DNA of 64,000 bases from the NCBI RefSeq assembly GCF_025751575.1, contig NZ_JAOWLA010000008.1:62001-126000 (forward strand), read 5' to 3'. Positions 20,324 to 30,309 of the stretch are shown in pieces. Position 1 is the first letter of the stretch. Each line of letters starts with the position of its first letter. The position numbers were made by a program, and so were the translations under genes. The notes below the pieces were generated by a model that was not told where the DNA came from, searched no databases, and saw nothing but the letters and a program-made list of their open reading frames with translations. The DNA is from Albidovulum sediminicola (GTDB lineage Bacteria > Pseudomonadota > Alphaproteobacteria > Rhodobacterales > Rhodobacteraceae).

Positions 20324-20608
20324 TTGCCCGTGATGCTCCCCATCAACATCGTCTCCGAGATCTCCCGCGCCATCGCGCTGGCCGTCCGGCTGAACGGTCG
20401 TTTCATGAGCGGGACGGTCATCGCCGGCACCGACAGCAGCATCGCGCCCTTCTTCTTCCCCCTGATGATACAGGTTCTGGGACTGCGGACCGGCCTGATC
20501 CAGGCCTATATTTTTGCGGCCCTCGCGATGGGCTTCATCGCCTCCACCGTCCGTCCGGACAACGGACCCGCGCCCTCCCCCAAGCTCTCCAACGGAATGG
20601 AGCCCTGA
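20324..20608 (+). pseudogene. atpB: Decayed atpB, Fo subunit a, C-terminal third only
   Basis: Reads LPINIVSEISRAIALAVRLN, then FMSGTVIAG and PLMIQVLGLRTGLIQAYIFA. This is the conserved C-terminal half-channel of subunit a, including the essential arginine region (ISR.I.LAVRL.G..MSG). The N-terminal ~130 residues are missing, so it cannot make a working a subunit. It ends in TGA at 20606-20608. Confidence 0.85.
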
Positions 20609-20957
20609 AAAGGATGCCGCGGTCCGGTTCGCCATCGTCTCGATCATCACGGCCGGCCTGACGGTCGCGATCGGCGCGATCGCCTCGGCCACGGCAGAAG
20701 GGGCGTCGGCGCACGTCGAAAACTCGACCGATTTAACCCCGGCGGCACGCGACCGGATCGCGCGCGCGCTTCATGATCACATCGCCGAGGGGATCGACGT
20801 TGACTACCGCGCCGCAGAGGACGCGCCGGTCGGGATGTGGTTGACGCCGGGCCGCCCGGTCCTCGAATGGTCAGCGGCGCGCGACTTGGATCGGGTCGAG
20901 ACGCTGGTATCCGATAGCCTCGTCACCACGGCCAGCCAGGCGGTCGATGCCGCCTGA
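20609..20957 (+). pseudogene. Fused remnants of atpE (subunit c) and atpF (subunit b)
   Basis: The frame begins FAIVSIITAGLTVAIGAIAS, the first helix of an N-ATPase c subunit. The second helix with the ion-binding Glu is missing. It runs straight into LTPAARDRIARALHDHIAEG, VGMWLTPGRPVLEWSAARDL and VETLVSDSL, the C-terminal domain of the b subunit. A deletion has therefore joined two genes in frame. Stop TGA at 20955-20957. Confidence 0.75.
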
Positions 20958-21765
20958 ACGCTCCTCTCTGCCTGGCGACGTGTTCGCGGGACCTTTGGAC
21001 CGCATGACCCGCATCGTGGCGTAAACCCGGACCGAGGTGGAGCTTGGCAGCGTCGCCCGCGTGCTGAGCGTCGGAAACGGCAGCGCCCGGATCGCGGGCA
21101 TACCCGAGCTGCGGGCAGACGTGCTGGTGAGCTTCGAGCGGGCCGAGACCGGCATAGCGGCCAGCCTGGGCACCGACCGGTCGGGCGTCATCGTCCTTGG
21201 CTGCGGCGATGGGATACGCCACGGCGGCAAGGTTACCCGACTCCGGCGCGTGATCGGCACGCCGGTTGGTGGTGGGCTTCTGGGGCGGGTGATGGGCGCG
21301 CTTGGCCAGCCGCAGGGCGACCAGAGACGGGTCCGGAATGGTCACCCATCGAGCGGCCGCCGTCGCCCCGTTCCAAACCGGGATCGCGGCGGTCGATGGC
21401 GGCGGCGCCCTGACCGCGCACCCGGTGACGGAGACGCAAGCGCAGAACATCTCCGCCTTCATCCGGACCGAATTGATCTCGATCACTGACCATCGGATCT
21501 GTCTCGCGCCCGACCACTTCGAGAAGGGGCAGTTGCCCGCCCTGGACATCGGCAACTCGGTCAGCCGCGTCGGCGGCAAGGCGCAGCTTCCCGCCTTCCG
21601 CGCGCTCGCCGGGGACCTGCGGCCTTGCTGCGCCCAGGTCGAGGACTCGGAGACCTGCGCGCGGCTCGGCACCCAGATCGACACTGAGACCCGCCGAAAG
21701 CTTGGTCGCGGGCGGCGCGATCGACTCCGGGCCTGCCGCGATACGAGGAGCAAGCGAGGGCGGCG
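20957..21765 (+). pseudogene. atpA: Decayed atpA, N-ATPase alpha subunit
   Basis: After a stop in the leader, one frame reads VARVLSVGNGSARIAGIPEL...[14 protein letters not shown], the alpha beta-barrel. A frame change gives [20 protein letters not shown], then [20 protein letters not shown]...[19 protein letters not shown] and [19 protein letters not shown], the C-terminal half. The Walker A region between GIAAVD and GGALTA is deleted. At least one frameshift and one deletion make it non-functional. Confidence 0.87.
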
Positions 21766-22330
21766 ATGCAATCGCTTGAAGACGCGTCCGCGCATCTGCA
21801 GACGACGCGGGAAATCCACGCAATGGTGCGCGCGACAAGGGCACTGTCCGCGCCCCGGATCCATCAGGTTGTTGGCGCGGCGGAGGCCATCGGCGACTTC
21901 GAACACACGATCGAGATGGGGCTGCGGATCGTGCTACGCGGAAAGGGCGTCACGGCATGACCCCGGCCCGAGGGCGGCGGGTCCGGCCTGATCACGTTCG
22001 GCTCCGACCGGGTTCGCCTGCGACCGCCCGCGCACGGGGCGAAGCCGCGCCCCCCGCCATTGGGTCCGATCGCTCTTTTCCTGGCCGATCGGGCAACCAT
22101 CTTCACGCTTCTTTACAGACCTCCGGCAGAACCGCGTGCGAGTGAACATGCGGCGCGCCGAACGCAGTATCGGAGAACACCGTGACGCGCTGATGGATGC
22201 CTACCGCCTGTTGCGCCAGGGAGCGATTACCCGCGAACTGCGCGACATCCTTGCCGGGTTCGAGGCGGCCCGCCAAGGCCTTGATGCCGACGGCGCACCC
22301 TTGCCAGACGAACGGTCCCGCGCGATATAG
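21766..22330 (+). pseudogene. atpG: Decayed atpG, N-ATPase gamma subunit
   Basis: The 5' piece (21766-21960) begins [20 protein letters not shown] and ends [15 protein letters not shown], the N-terminal coiled-coil of gamma. The 3' piece (22136-22330) reads MRRAERSIGEHRDALMDAYR and ITRELRDILAGFEAARQGLD, the C-terminal helix. The sequence between keeps only scraps (ATIFTLLYRPPAE). A stop and frameshifts separate the two ends. Confidence 0.82.
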
Positions 22331-22334
22331 CGCC

Positions 22335-23336
22335 ATGGCGCCCGCACATCCCCAGGCTGAAATCTTCGACGTGATCTGCGTGGCCCAGGCCGGGCGTCTG
22401 GCCTATGAGGCGGTGATCTTCGCGGCCACGTTCCGCGCCGCCAATCCCGGTTTCGAGGGGCGCCTGGTGATGGCGGAACCTGAGCCCGGCCCTCTCTGGC
22501 AGGATGAGACGCGCCTTCCCGATGCGATCCGGGGCGTGCTTGACCGGCTGGGCGCAGAGATCGTGCCCTTCGAGAGCCGCCATTTCGGCCAGTCCTATCC
22601 CTATGGCAACAAGATCGAGGCGCTTTCGATCCTGCCGGGGGACCGCCCCTTCGTATTCTTCGATACGGACACCGCCTTCATGGCGCCCCTGTCCGATGTC
22701 GTCTTCGAATTCGATCGACCCGCCGCCTCAATGCGGCGCAAGGGCACCTGGCCGCAGATCGAACTTTACGGACCGGGCTACGGCCAGATCTGGAAGTCGC
22801 TCTACGACAAGTTCGGCCTCGACTTCGAAAGCTCTCTCGACCGGACGAAGCCGGATGAGCACTGGGAACGCTATCTCTATTTCAACGCGGGCTGGTTCTT
22901 TCACCGCGACGCGCGGGTCTTCGGCCAGCGGTTTCTCGACTACGCGCTGGCGATCCGCGACGATGCGCCCGACGCGCTTGTCTGCCAGTCGCTCGACCCC
23001 TGGCTGGACCAGGTGGCGCTTCCCCTCGTCATCCATTCACTGGGCGGCGGACGGCCGGGCCGGGGTCTCGACGGGCTCGATGGCAGCGTCAGCCGCCACT
23101 ATCGGGTGCTGCCGCTGCTTTACGCCAATCGCGACGACCGCGCGATTGCGGCGATCGAGGCAGCCCTGGCGCCGAACTGGATCAAGAAGGTCGTGAAGGA
23201 ACATGAACCGATCCGCAAGTTCATCTACCAGAGCAAGGGCGCCGAAGTCCGCGCCATGTTCGAGGGCGAAGCGCTGCCGCCGCAGGAACAGGCAGTCCGC
23301 AACCGGCTGAAGAAGGCGAAGCTTTGGCTGCGCTGA
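22335..23336 (+). CDS. Glycosyltransferase-like protein (DxD motif)
   Basis: A 333-residue protein from ATG 22335, 5 bp after the gamma remnant. VICVAQAGRLAYEAVIFAAT starts a Rossmann-like GT-A fold; PFVFFDTDTAFMAPL carries the metal/nucleotide-sugar DxD (Asp110-Thr-Asp112); YLYFNAGWFFHRD follows, typical of nucleotide-diphospho-sugar transferases. No signal peptide or membrane segment is seen. The sugar and acceptor are unknown. Unlike the upstream remnant, it is intact with normal codon use. Confidence 0.75.
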   Translation: MAPAHPQAEIFDVICVAQAGRLAYEAVIFAATFRAANPGFEGRLVMAEPEPGPLWQDETRLPDAIRGVLDRLGAEIVPFESRHFGQSYPYGNKIEALSILPGDRPFVFFDTDTAFMAPLSDVVFEFDRPAASMRRKGTWPQIELYGPGYGQIWKSLYDKFGLDFESSLDRTKPDEHWERYLYFNAGWFFHRDARVFGQRFLDYALAIRDDAPDALVCQSLDPWLDQVALPLVIHSLGGGRPGRGLDGLDGSVSRHYRVLPLLYANRDDRAIAAIEAALAPNWIKKVVKEHEPIRKFIYQSKGAEVRAMFEGEALPPQEQAVRNRLKKAKLWLR

Positions 23337-23404
23337 GCCTCAATCCCTTGAAAAAGCTGCGCACGAAACACAGGTGCTGGCCAAGAAGCCCGGGAACCGA
23401 GACC

Positions 23405-24787
23405 ATGAAATCCATGCTGATCCTGCCGCTCTGCGCGCTCGCCGCCCTGTCCCAGCCCGCGTTTGCCGAGACCCGTCTGCCCGCCTCCCAGGCCGAAATC
23501 AGCCTGAGCTTCGCGCCGCTGGTCAAGGCGACGGCCCCTGCGGTCGTCAACATCTACGCCCGCAGGATCGTCGAGCAGCGCCAGAGCCCCTTCGCCAACG
23601 ACCCGTTCTTTTCGCAGTTCTTCGGCTTCGGACAGGCCGCGCCAAGGGTCCAGAACTCCCTTGGCTCGGGCGTGATCCTGCGCGCGGACGGGATCGTGGT
23701 CTCGAACTACCATGTCGTCGGCGGCGCCGACACGATCCGCGTAGTCTTGTCGGACCGGCGCGAATTCGACGGGCGGGTGATCCTGTCCGATCCCGGCGCC
23801 GATATCGCCGTGATCCAGCTTGAAGACGCCTCCGGCCTGCCGGCGCTGGACCTGGCCGACTCCGACCGGGCGGAGGTCGGCGATCTTGTCCTGGCCATCG
23901 GCAACCCCTTTGGCGTCGGCCAGACCGTGACCTCGGGGATCGTGTCGGGCCTTGCCCGCTCCGGCGGGGGCATGGGCCAGGGGGGCGGTTATTTCATCCA
24001 GACCGATGCGCCGATCAACCCCGGCAACTCCGGCGGGGCGCTGATCGACATGACGGGGCGGGTCCTCGGGATCAACAGCCAGATCGTCACCCGATCGGGC
24101 GGATCGAACGGCATCGGCTTCGCGATTCCGGCGAACCTTGTCCGGCAGTATGTCAGCCAGGCCGAAGCCGGCCGCACCGAGATCGAGCGCCCCTGGTCGG
24201 GGATCGAGGTCCAGGTCGTGGATGCCGCCATGGCAGAGGCCATGGGCATGCCCGCGCCGCGCGGCGTCGTGATCACGCGCCTGCATCCAGAAAGCCCCTT
24301 CGCACATTCGGGACTGCAAACCGGCGATGTCATCACCTCGGTCGGCGGCCTTGATGTCGATGGACCGCAGGAGCTTGAGTTCCGCCTGACCACGATGGGA
24401 ACCGGCGGCACCGCGCCGGTCGCCTACTGGCGCGACGGGCGCATGGAGGAAGCCGATGTCACCCTCTCGCCCGCGCCGGTCTCCGATGCGCAAAGCCTTC
24501 GCATCACGGCGAACACGATCTTCGACGGGCTTTCGGCCGCGATCCTGAGCCCCGCTCTGATCCAGAAATACGGGCTGCCATTGTCCGCCGAGGGGATCAT
24601 CGTGACCGGCGTTGGTGGCGCCGCGCGGGGAACGCGGCTGCAAAGCGGCGATGTGATCCTTGCGATCAACGGGGTGGAGATCCGCTCGCTCCGCGACCTC
24701 GAAGCGGTTGCGAGCCAGCCAAGCCGGCGGTGGCAGATCACCTTCGTTCGCGATGGGCAGCGCCTGGTCCTCAGGCTGCGCGGATAA
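23405..24787 (+). CDS. Periplasmic HtrA/Deg serine protease
   Basis: A 460-residue DegP/DegQ-type protease with a cleavable signal peptide (MKSMLILPLCALAALSQPAFA). The trypsin-like domain has catalytic His103 (VSNYHVVGGA), Asp133 (SDPGADIAVIQ) and Ser209 (NPGNSGGALID). Two PDZ domains follow (PESPFAHSGLQTGDVITSVG, then GTRLQSGDVILAINGVEIRS). It degrades or refolds damaged envelope proteins. It is monocistronic, 68 bp after the glycosyltransferase gene. Confidence 0.93.
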   Translation: MKSMLILPLCALAALSQPAFAETRLPASQAEISLSFAPLVKATAPAVVNIYARRIVEQRQSPFANDPFFSQFFGFGQAAPRVQNSLGSGVILRADGIVVSNYHVVGGADTIRVVLSDRREFDGRVILSDPGADIAVIQLEDASGLPALDLADSDRAEVGDLVLAIGNPFGVGQTVTSGIVSGLARSGGGMGQGGGYFIQTDAPINPGNSGGALIDMTGRVLGINSQIVTRSGGSNGIGFAIPANLVRQYVSQAEAGRTEIERPWSGIEVQVVDAAMAEAMGMPAPRGVVITRLHPESPFAHSGLQTGDVITSVGGLDVDGPQELEFRLTTMGTGGTAPVAYWRDGRMEEADVTLSPAPVSDAQSLRITANTIFDGLSAAILSPALIQKYGLPLSAEGIIVTGVGGAARGTRLQSGDVILAINGVEIRSLRDLEAVASQPSRRWQITFVRDGQRLVLRLRG

Positions 24788-24873
24788 CCGCCGCCCAGAC
24801 CCCTCCCGCGCATGTGATTTCCGTGTGAACGGTGAATGGCCGCACAATAGCCCCACCCGGAAAGGAGGCCATC

Positions 24874-25014
24874 ATGACCTTTGCCGCCATCCTTGCTGCC
24901 CTGACGCTGTTTTCCGTCGCGCTTGTCTGCGTGGCTAGGGCGCAATCCCCGTCCGAGTCGCGCAGCGCGACCCAACACGCAGACCACCGCGGTCCAAAAG
25001 GCTGCAACTGCTAA
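24874..25014 (+). CDS. Small secreted peptide, 46 residues
   Basis: A very strong ribosome site (AAAGGAGG, 6 nt before ATG 24874) precedes a 46-codon frame. Residues 1-23 are a signal peptide or anchor (MTFAAILAALTLFSVALVC...ARA). The short remainder is polar and ends HRGPKGCNC, with two cysteines and two histidines that could bind metal. No family is recognised. It lies between htrA-like and metY. Confidence 0.6.
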   Translation: MTFAAILAALTLFSVALVCVARAQSPSESRSATQHADHRGPKGCNC

Positions 25015-25106
25015 GCACGCTGTGAAACGCGCGCCCAGCGCACCTGTTGTCTTGGGGGGGCGCTTGCCCTAACCTCGGCGCCGCATCATTTCCCGCGGAG
25101 ACCCCG

Positions 25107-26393
25107 ATGACCAAGACCTACGGCTTTGACACGCTTCAGATCCACGCCGGCGCCCGGCCCGATCCCGCCACGGGCGCGCGTCAGGTTCCGATCTACCAGA
25201 CCACGGCCTTCGTCTTTCGCGACGCGGATCACGCGGCGGCCCTCTTCAACCTGCAAGAGGTCGGCTACATCTATTCGCGCCTGACCAACCCCACGGTCGC
25301 GGCCCTGGGCGAGCGCATCGCCACGCTCGAAGGCGGCGTCGGCGCGGTCTGCTGCTCTTCGGGCCACGCGGCGCAGATCATGGCGCTCTTCCCGCTGATG
25401 GGGCCGGGGCGCAACATCATCGCCTCCACCCGGCTTTACGGCGGGACGGTCACCCAGTTCAGCCAGTCCATCAAGCGCTTCGGCTGGTCGGCGAAGTTCG
25501 TCGATTTCGACGACCTGGACGCGCTGGCCGCGGCCATCGACGATGACACCCGCGCGATCTTCTGCGAGTCGATCGCCAACCCGGGCGGCTATGTGACCGA
25601 CATCCGCGCCGTCGCCGATGTGGCCGACAAGGCCGGGCTGCCGCTGATCGTCGACAACACCTCCGCCACGCCCTACCTTTGCCGCCCGATCGACCTCGGC
25701 GCGACGCTGGTCGTGCATTCGACCACCAAGTATCTGACCGGCAACGGCACCGTGACCGGCGGCGCGATCGTGGATTCGGGCAACTTCAACTGGTCGGCCT
25801 CGGACAAGTTCCCCTCGCTTTCCGCGCCCGAGCCCGCCTATCACGGGCTGAAGTTCCATGAGACCTTCGGGCCGCTGGCCTTCACCTTCCACTCGATCGC
25901 GGTCGGCCTGCGCGACCTGGGCATGACCATGAACCCGCAGGGCGCGCATTACACGCTTCTGGGGATCGAGACGCTGTCGCTCAGGATGCAGCGCCATGTC
26001 GAGAACGCCCGCAAGGTCGCCGAATGGTTGGAGAACGATCCGCGCGTGGACTATGTGACCTACGCCGGCCTGCCCTCCTCGCCCTATTACGAGCGGGCCC
26101 AGAGGGTCTACCCCAAGGGCGCGGGCGCGCTTTTCACCTTCGCGGTGAAGGGCGGCTACGAGGCCTGCGTGAAGCTCGTCGACTCGCTGGAGCTTTTCAG
26201 CCACGTCGCGAACCTGGGCGACACCCGCTCGCTCATCATCCACTCCGCCTCGACGACGCACCGCCAGCTGTCGCCCGAGCAGCAGAAGGCCGCCGGGGCC
26301 GCGCCCAATGTCGTGCGCCTTTCGATCGGGATCGAGGATGCCAACGACATCATCGCCGACCTCGATCAGGCGCTTGCGAAGGCAACGGCCTGA
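25107..26393 (+). CDS. metY: O-acetylhomoserine aminocarboxypropyltransferase (sulfhydrylase)
   Basis: A 428-residue Cys/Met-metabolism PLP enzyme from ATG 25107. The start YGFDTLQIHAGARPDPATGA and YSRLTNPTVAALGERIATLE are hallmark segments. The PLP lysine lies in VVHSTTKYLTGNGTVTGG. Inserts and length match the MetY group rather than MetZ/MetB. It forms homocysteine from O-acetylhomoserine and sulfide. A strong hairpin follows the gene. The 90-bp leader shows no SAM riboswitch I could recognise. Confidence 0.93.
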   Translation: MTKTYGFDTLQIHAGARPDPATGARQVPIYQTTAFVFRDADHAAALFNLQEVGYIYSRLTNPTVAALGERIATLEGGVGAVCCSSGHAAQIMALFPLMGPGRNIIASTRLYGGTVTQFSQSIKRFGWSAKFVDFDDLDALAAAIDDDTRAIFCESIANPGGYVTDIRAVADVADKAGLPLIVDNTSATPYLCRPIDLGATLVVHSTTKYLTGNGTVTGGAIVDSGNFNWSASDKFPSLSAPEPAYHGLKFHETFGPLAFTFHSIAVGLRDLGMTMNPQGAHYTLLGIETLSLRMQRHVENARKVAEWLENDPRVDYVTYAGLPSSPYYERAQRVYPKGAGALFTFAVKGGYEACVKLVDSLELFSHVANLGDTRSLIIHSASTTHRQLSPEQQKAAGAAPNVVRLSIGIEDANDIIADLDQALAKATA

Positions 26394-26413
26394 TCGGGTA
26401 GCCGCACAACTAG

Positions 26414-26438
26414 AAGGGGGGGCGGGACGCCCCCTCTT
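26414..26438 (+). terminator. Hairpin downstream of metY
   Basis: AAGGGGGGGCG pairs with CGCCCCCTCTT across a 3-nt loop, 20 bp after the metY stop. The stem is 11 bp with one G-T pair. It marks the end of the ordered genes before the insertion-sequence graveyard. No long T-run follows. Confidence 0.6.
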
Positions 26439-26565
26439 GCCAGCCCGCTCTTACCAAATGCGTTGAGGGTCGCGATCGATTGGAAGGTGCGATCATCCCC
26501 AAGACGTATGAGCTTCTGCCGGTTCCATGGGCACGAAGATAAGATCGTGACCATGGAGTTGGAGA

Positions 26566-27110
26566 GTGGAAATGGCGCGACGGATGTTCAGCCGCGAGTT
26601 CGAGATCGAGGCGGCGAAGCTGGTGACGGAGCGGGGCGTTTGGGTGGCCCAGGCGCGCCGGGATCTGGACCTGACAGAGAGTGTGCTGCGGCGCCGGACC
26701 AAGGAATTGACGGCGGCGCCTGCTGCGGCCTTTCCCGGTAACGGGCAGATGGGATCGGACCTGGCCGAGATTGCAGCGCTGTAGAAAGAGGCCGTCCGGT
26801 TCCGGGCGGAGCGGGGCATCCTCAAGAAAGCGGCGACCTTGTTCGCGCGGGGAGGCGACATGACGTTCGCCTTCATCGCAAAGCACGGCGATATCTGGAC
26901 CGTGAACGGGCTTTGTGAGGTCATGGAGGCCTCACGTTCCGGCTTTCATGCTTGGTTCCATCGTCCGGCCCGCGCTCGCGCGATCCTTGGTACAAAGCTC
27001 ATCACCGTGATTGACAGGAGCTTCAAGGCAAGCGACCGCACCTATGGGATGCTGACCCTGAGCGTGGTGTAGCTTCTGGCGGAGGGGGGCACAGGCGGCG
27101 TTCGGTTGGG
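26566..27110 (+). pseudogene. IS3-family transposase, 5' part (orfA and start of orfB)
   Basis: orfA reads MARRMFSREFEIEAAKLVTE and ends at a premature TAG (26782-26784). Codons continue as an orfA tail (FRAERGILKKAATLFARGG), and orfB begins MTFAFIAKHGDIWTVNGLCE with SGFHAWFHRPARAR, typical of IS3. It breaks off at about 27072-27110 (SFKASDRTYG, stop) where the IS256 remnant begins. Its 3' end is probably the fragment at 28745-29039. Confidence 0.78.
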
Positions 27111-27141
27111 GCCTGGTTTCTGACACCAATCTGGACCACCG

Positions 27142-28238
27142 ATGACCACCGACATAATGAACTCCCGCCACCGCGTCGGGAGGCCCCCTGAGGCGGACTT
27201 TTGGGCGAGATGATTGGCTTTGCCGCCGAGCGGCTGATGGAATTGGGGGTCGGCGCTGCAACGGGTGCGGTCTGTGGCGAGAAGGACCCGGCACGGCTCG
27301 CGCAGCGCAACGGCTATCGCGACCGGGATTAGGTTACGCGCGCCGGGACGGTCGAGCTGCGCATTCCGAAGCTCAGGAAGGGCAGCTACTTCCCGGGCTT
27401 TCTCGAACCCCGGCGGATGGCCGAGAAGGCGCTGACCGCGGTCATCCAGGAGGCTTATGTTCCGGGCATCTCGACGCGGCCCGTGGACGATCTCGTCAAG
27501 GCGATGGGGATGTCGGGGATCAGCAAGAGCCAGGTCAGCCGCCCGTGCGAAGAGATCGACGGCAAGGTGAAGGCCCTCCTCAACGGGCCTCTCGAAGGCG
27601 ATTGGTCCTACCTCTGGATCGACGCGACTTACCTCAAGGTCCGGCGCGGCCTTCGGGGCGTAAAGCCGGTGATCTCGGGCGCGCACCGGGGGGCATCAAA
27701 GCCTCCGTCTCGAAGGTACTCAGCGCCATCTGGCAATGCTGCCGCGTCCATTTCCAGAACAATGCCCTCGCCCGTGCCGGGAAGAGCGGGCGGCGCGTCG
27801 TCACGGCGCTCATCGCCACTGCCTTCGCGCAGGACACGGCCGAGGCCGCCAGCACCCAGGGGCGGCCCGTCGCCGACCAGATCCGGCCCAAGGTGCCGAA
27901 GCTCGCCACGCTGATGGACGACGCCAAGCACGATGTCCTCGCCTGCATGTCCTTCCCGAAGGAGCACCGAGCGAAGTTGCACAGCACCAACCCAATCGAG
28001 CGCCTGAACGGCGAAATCAGGCGCCGCACCGATGTCGTCGGCCCTCGGGCATCCCCTCGGACCAGTGGCAGGAATGCCCTCGATCCCAAACGACGACGCC
28101 ATCGTTCGCCTCATCGGAGCCCTGCTCCTGGAACAAAATGACGAATGGGCCGTCCAGCGCGCCCGCTACATGACGTTGGAAACCATCGCGCCCTTGGGCG
28201 ATGATGCCGTCATCAGCCTGCCCGCCGTGGCATCCTGA
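27142..28238 (+). pseudogene. IS256-family transposase remnant
   Basis: Reads MIGFAAERLMELGVGAATGA, RNGYRDRD, a TAG at 27330-27332 where Trp is usual, then [20 protein letters not shown] and [19 protein letters not shown]. The catalytic region DATYLKVR then joins [13 protein letters not shown] with ~40 residues missing. A frameshift follows and the C-terminus continues as [15 protein letters not shown]-type sequence ([20 protein letters not shown]) and [15 protein letters not shown]. One stop, at least two frameshifts and a deletion: inactive. It sits inside the split IS3 copy. Confidence 0.85.
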
Positions 28239-28249
28239 TCAACCATGCC

Positions 28250-28744
28250 CGCGCCGAACACAACAGTGACCGTCAGCGCCAGCTACACCATCCAAGGGAC
28301 AGCATCATGCTGGACCGCCGCGAAGGAAGGCAGATAGTGGGGAGCCGAGAGTACCTAACCTGTCTTCCGTGGACCGTTTTCCGTCCGATCGGAGGTCTTC
28401 GATGCCCAAGGTGCACACCGGCACGGAACGGCTGTTCGAGTGGGCCGAGAGGGACTTCGACACCCTGCGCCGCCCCAACGACGCGGTCGTGACGATCGTG
28501 CAGGGGGGCTTGACGCTTGACCCTGTCCCCAAACCAGATCGAGGTCTTTTCCGCGGAGCAGGCGCTGGAGGCCTATTCATCCTCGGGCATGGCGCTGATG
28601 TACGGGCGCTGGACCCTCGGCAGGCATTTCGCCTTTCACGAGCGTCACTATAGCCGCGGGTTGCGCGGGTTGGCCTTTGCGATCGTCTTCAACCGGAATG
28701 CCGCCGCTGAAGTGGCCCACCAACCGGCGAAGATATACCCCTCG
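28250..28744 (+). other. Unidentified remnant between IS fragments
   Basis: Two short overlapping frames are protein-like: PKVHTGTERLFEWAERDFDT from 28402 and EVFSAEQALEAYSSSGMALM with GRWTLGRHFAFHERHYSRGL from 28517. Neither is complete and I recognise neither. They may be cargo or a host gene split by insertions. Confidence 0.25.
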
Positions 28745-29039
28745 AAGTGCAAGACCAGGAGATGGCTGTCTGGCGCCGCGGCAAGACCGACGCGCTGCTC
28801 CACCATTCGGACCAGGGATCGCTATATGCCAGTGCGTAGGTCCAACGCCTGCTGCTCGACAATGGCATTACCCGCTTGATGAGCCGGGCCGGCAATGCCT
28901 GGGACAATGCGGCAACGGAGAGCTTCTTCTCGTCGCTGCAGAACGGGCCCACGGCCCGCAAGCTCTACCGCACCCGTGACGCGGCACGCGCCGACGTGTT
29001 CGACGACATTGAGCGCTTCTTGAGCTGCCCCGAGTTTCC
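28745..29039 (+). pseudogene. IS3-family transposase, 3' part
   Basis: Reads MAVWRRGKTDALLHHSDQGS, a TAG, then VQRLLLDNGITRLMSRAGNA, WDNAATESFFSSLQ and TRDAARADVFDDIERF. This is the end of an IS3 orfB, with the DDE glutamate in the ATESFF block. It abuts the next IS copy at 29039 on the opposite strand. It matches the missing end of the 26566-27110 fragment. Confidence 0.75.
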
Positions 29040-30221
29040 TAGAGACCCGCCTTGGTCGGTTTCTGCTGCCTGATCTCGAAGTCAGCGGGCGACAGCATAC
29101 CGTTGTTCGTGTGTTTACGCTTCGGGTTGTAGAACAGCTCGATGTAGTCGAACACGTCTGGCCGCGCGTCTTCGCGGGTCGGATATGTCCGACGCCTGAT
29201 CCGCTCTCTCTTCAGCAACTGGAAGAAGCTTTCGGCGACCGCGTTGTCATGGCGGTTGCCGCGGCGGCGCATGCTGGGTTCGAGGCCGTGTTGGCGAAGG
29301 AACGTCTGCCATTCCCGGCTGGTGAACTGGGAACCCTGATCGGGATGTACCATGACCCTACCTGAGGGTTTGCGCCGCCACACGGCCATCAGCAGGGCTT
29401 GCAGGGCGAGGTCCGTCGTCATGCGGGATTGAGCGGACCAGCCAACGACACGGCGGGAGAACAGGTCGATGACGACGCAGAGATAGAGCCAGCCTTCGTG
29501 TGTCCTCAGGTAGGTGATATCGGTGACCCAAAGCTGATCGGGGCGAGATGCCTCGAAGCGCTGCTCCAGCCTGTTCTCGGCCACCACCGCGGGCTTGCCG
29601 CCATATCGGCCGGGCGGCGCCTGTAGCCCACCTGCGCAGCGATCCCGGCCAGCGACGCCAGCCGGGCCACACGGTTCTCCGAGATGCGTTCGCCCCGGTC
29701 GCGCAGATCGTCAGCCGGCTTGCGGTAGCCATAGATCTTGCCGCTGTCGCGCCAGGCTTGGCGGACCAGCGCGGTCTGACGCGCATCCTCCTGCGCGCGG
29801 TGGCTTGACGGTTCCTTGAGCCAGGCATGGAAGCCGGAGAAATGGACCCGCAGCACCCGGCACATGGCCCGGGCGCCGAACTCTTCGCGATGCGCCCGGA
29901 TGAAGGCGTACTTCACTGGGACCCTCGCGCGAAGTCCGCGCTCGTCCATTGCCCTCGGACCAATGGCGGACATGGCTCGCCCTTTCTCAGGATGTCGCGC
30001 TCCTCGGTCACCCTGGCCAGCTCGCGCTTCAGCCGCCGGTTCCCGGCCTCATGATCCACGCCCGGCTTTGGAACGGGTTCCCCGAACAGCTTCCGCCACT
30101 TGCAGAGGGAATGTGTGCTCACGCCCAACCGCCGGGACACCTCCCGAACCGGAGACCCCCGCACCGTGATCTGAGGCACCGCGTCCCGCTGGACCGCGTC
30201 ACTGTAATTGCTTGTCCCAAT
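29039..30221 (-). mobile_element. IS3-family insertion sequence, frameshifted, orfA start lost
   Basis: The most complete IS here. orfA (29913-30221) encodes SPVREVSRRLGVSTHSLCKW and the leucine-zipper part. Its expected start codon reads ATT (30221-30219) behind a good GAGGAGG site, so ATG appears mutated. orfB begins near 29973 (VPVKYAFIRAHREEFGARAM) and runs in one frame to YRRRPAD at ~29610. It must shift one base to read YGGKPAVVAENRLEQRFEAS, WVTDITYLRTHEGW, HPDQGSQFTSREWQ and NAVAESFFQLLKRE (complete DDE set). A one-base deletion near 29612 therefore breaks it. Confidence 0.82.
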
Positions 30222-30309
30222 GCTCGCCTCCTCGGCTCAAAGCAAGGCGGCAAAGCGTCTACAAATCCAGGCGCACCTCAGTCTTCCCTCCGGTGTCTCC
30301 GGTAACCCG

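Noticed and set aside
25015-25106. SAM-type riboswitch in the metY leader
   Set aside because: The leader is 92 bp without recognisable SAM-II or SAM/SAH conserved blocks; no supported structure.
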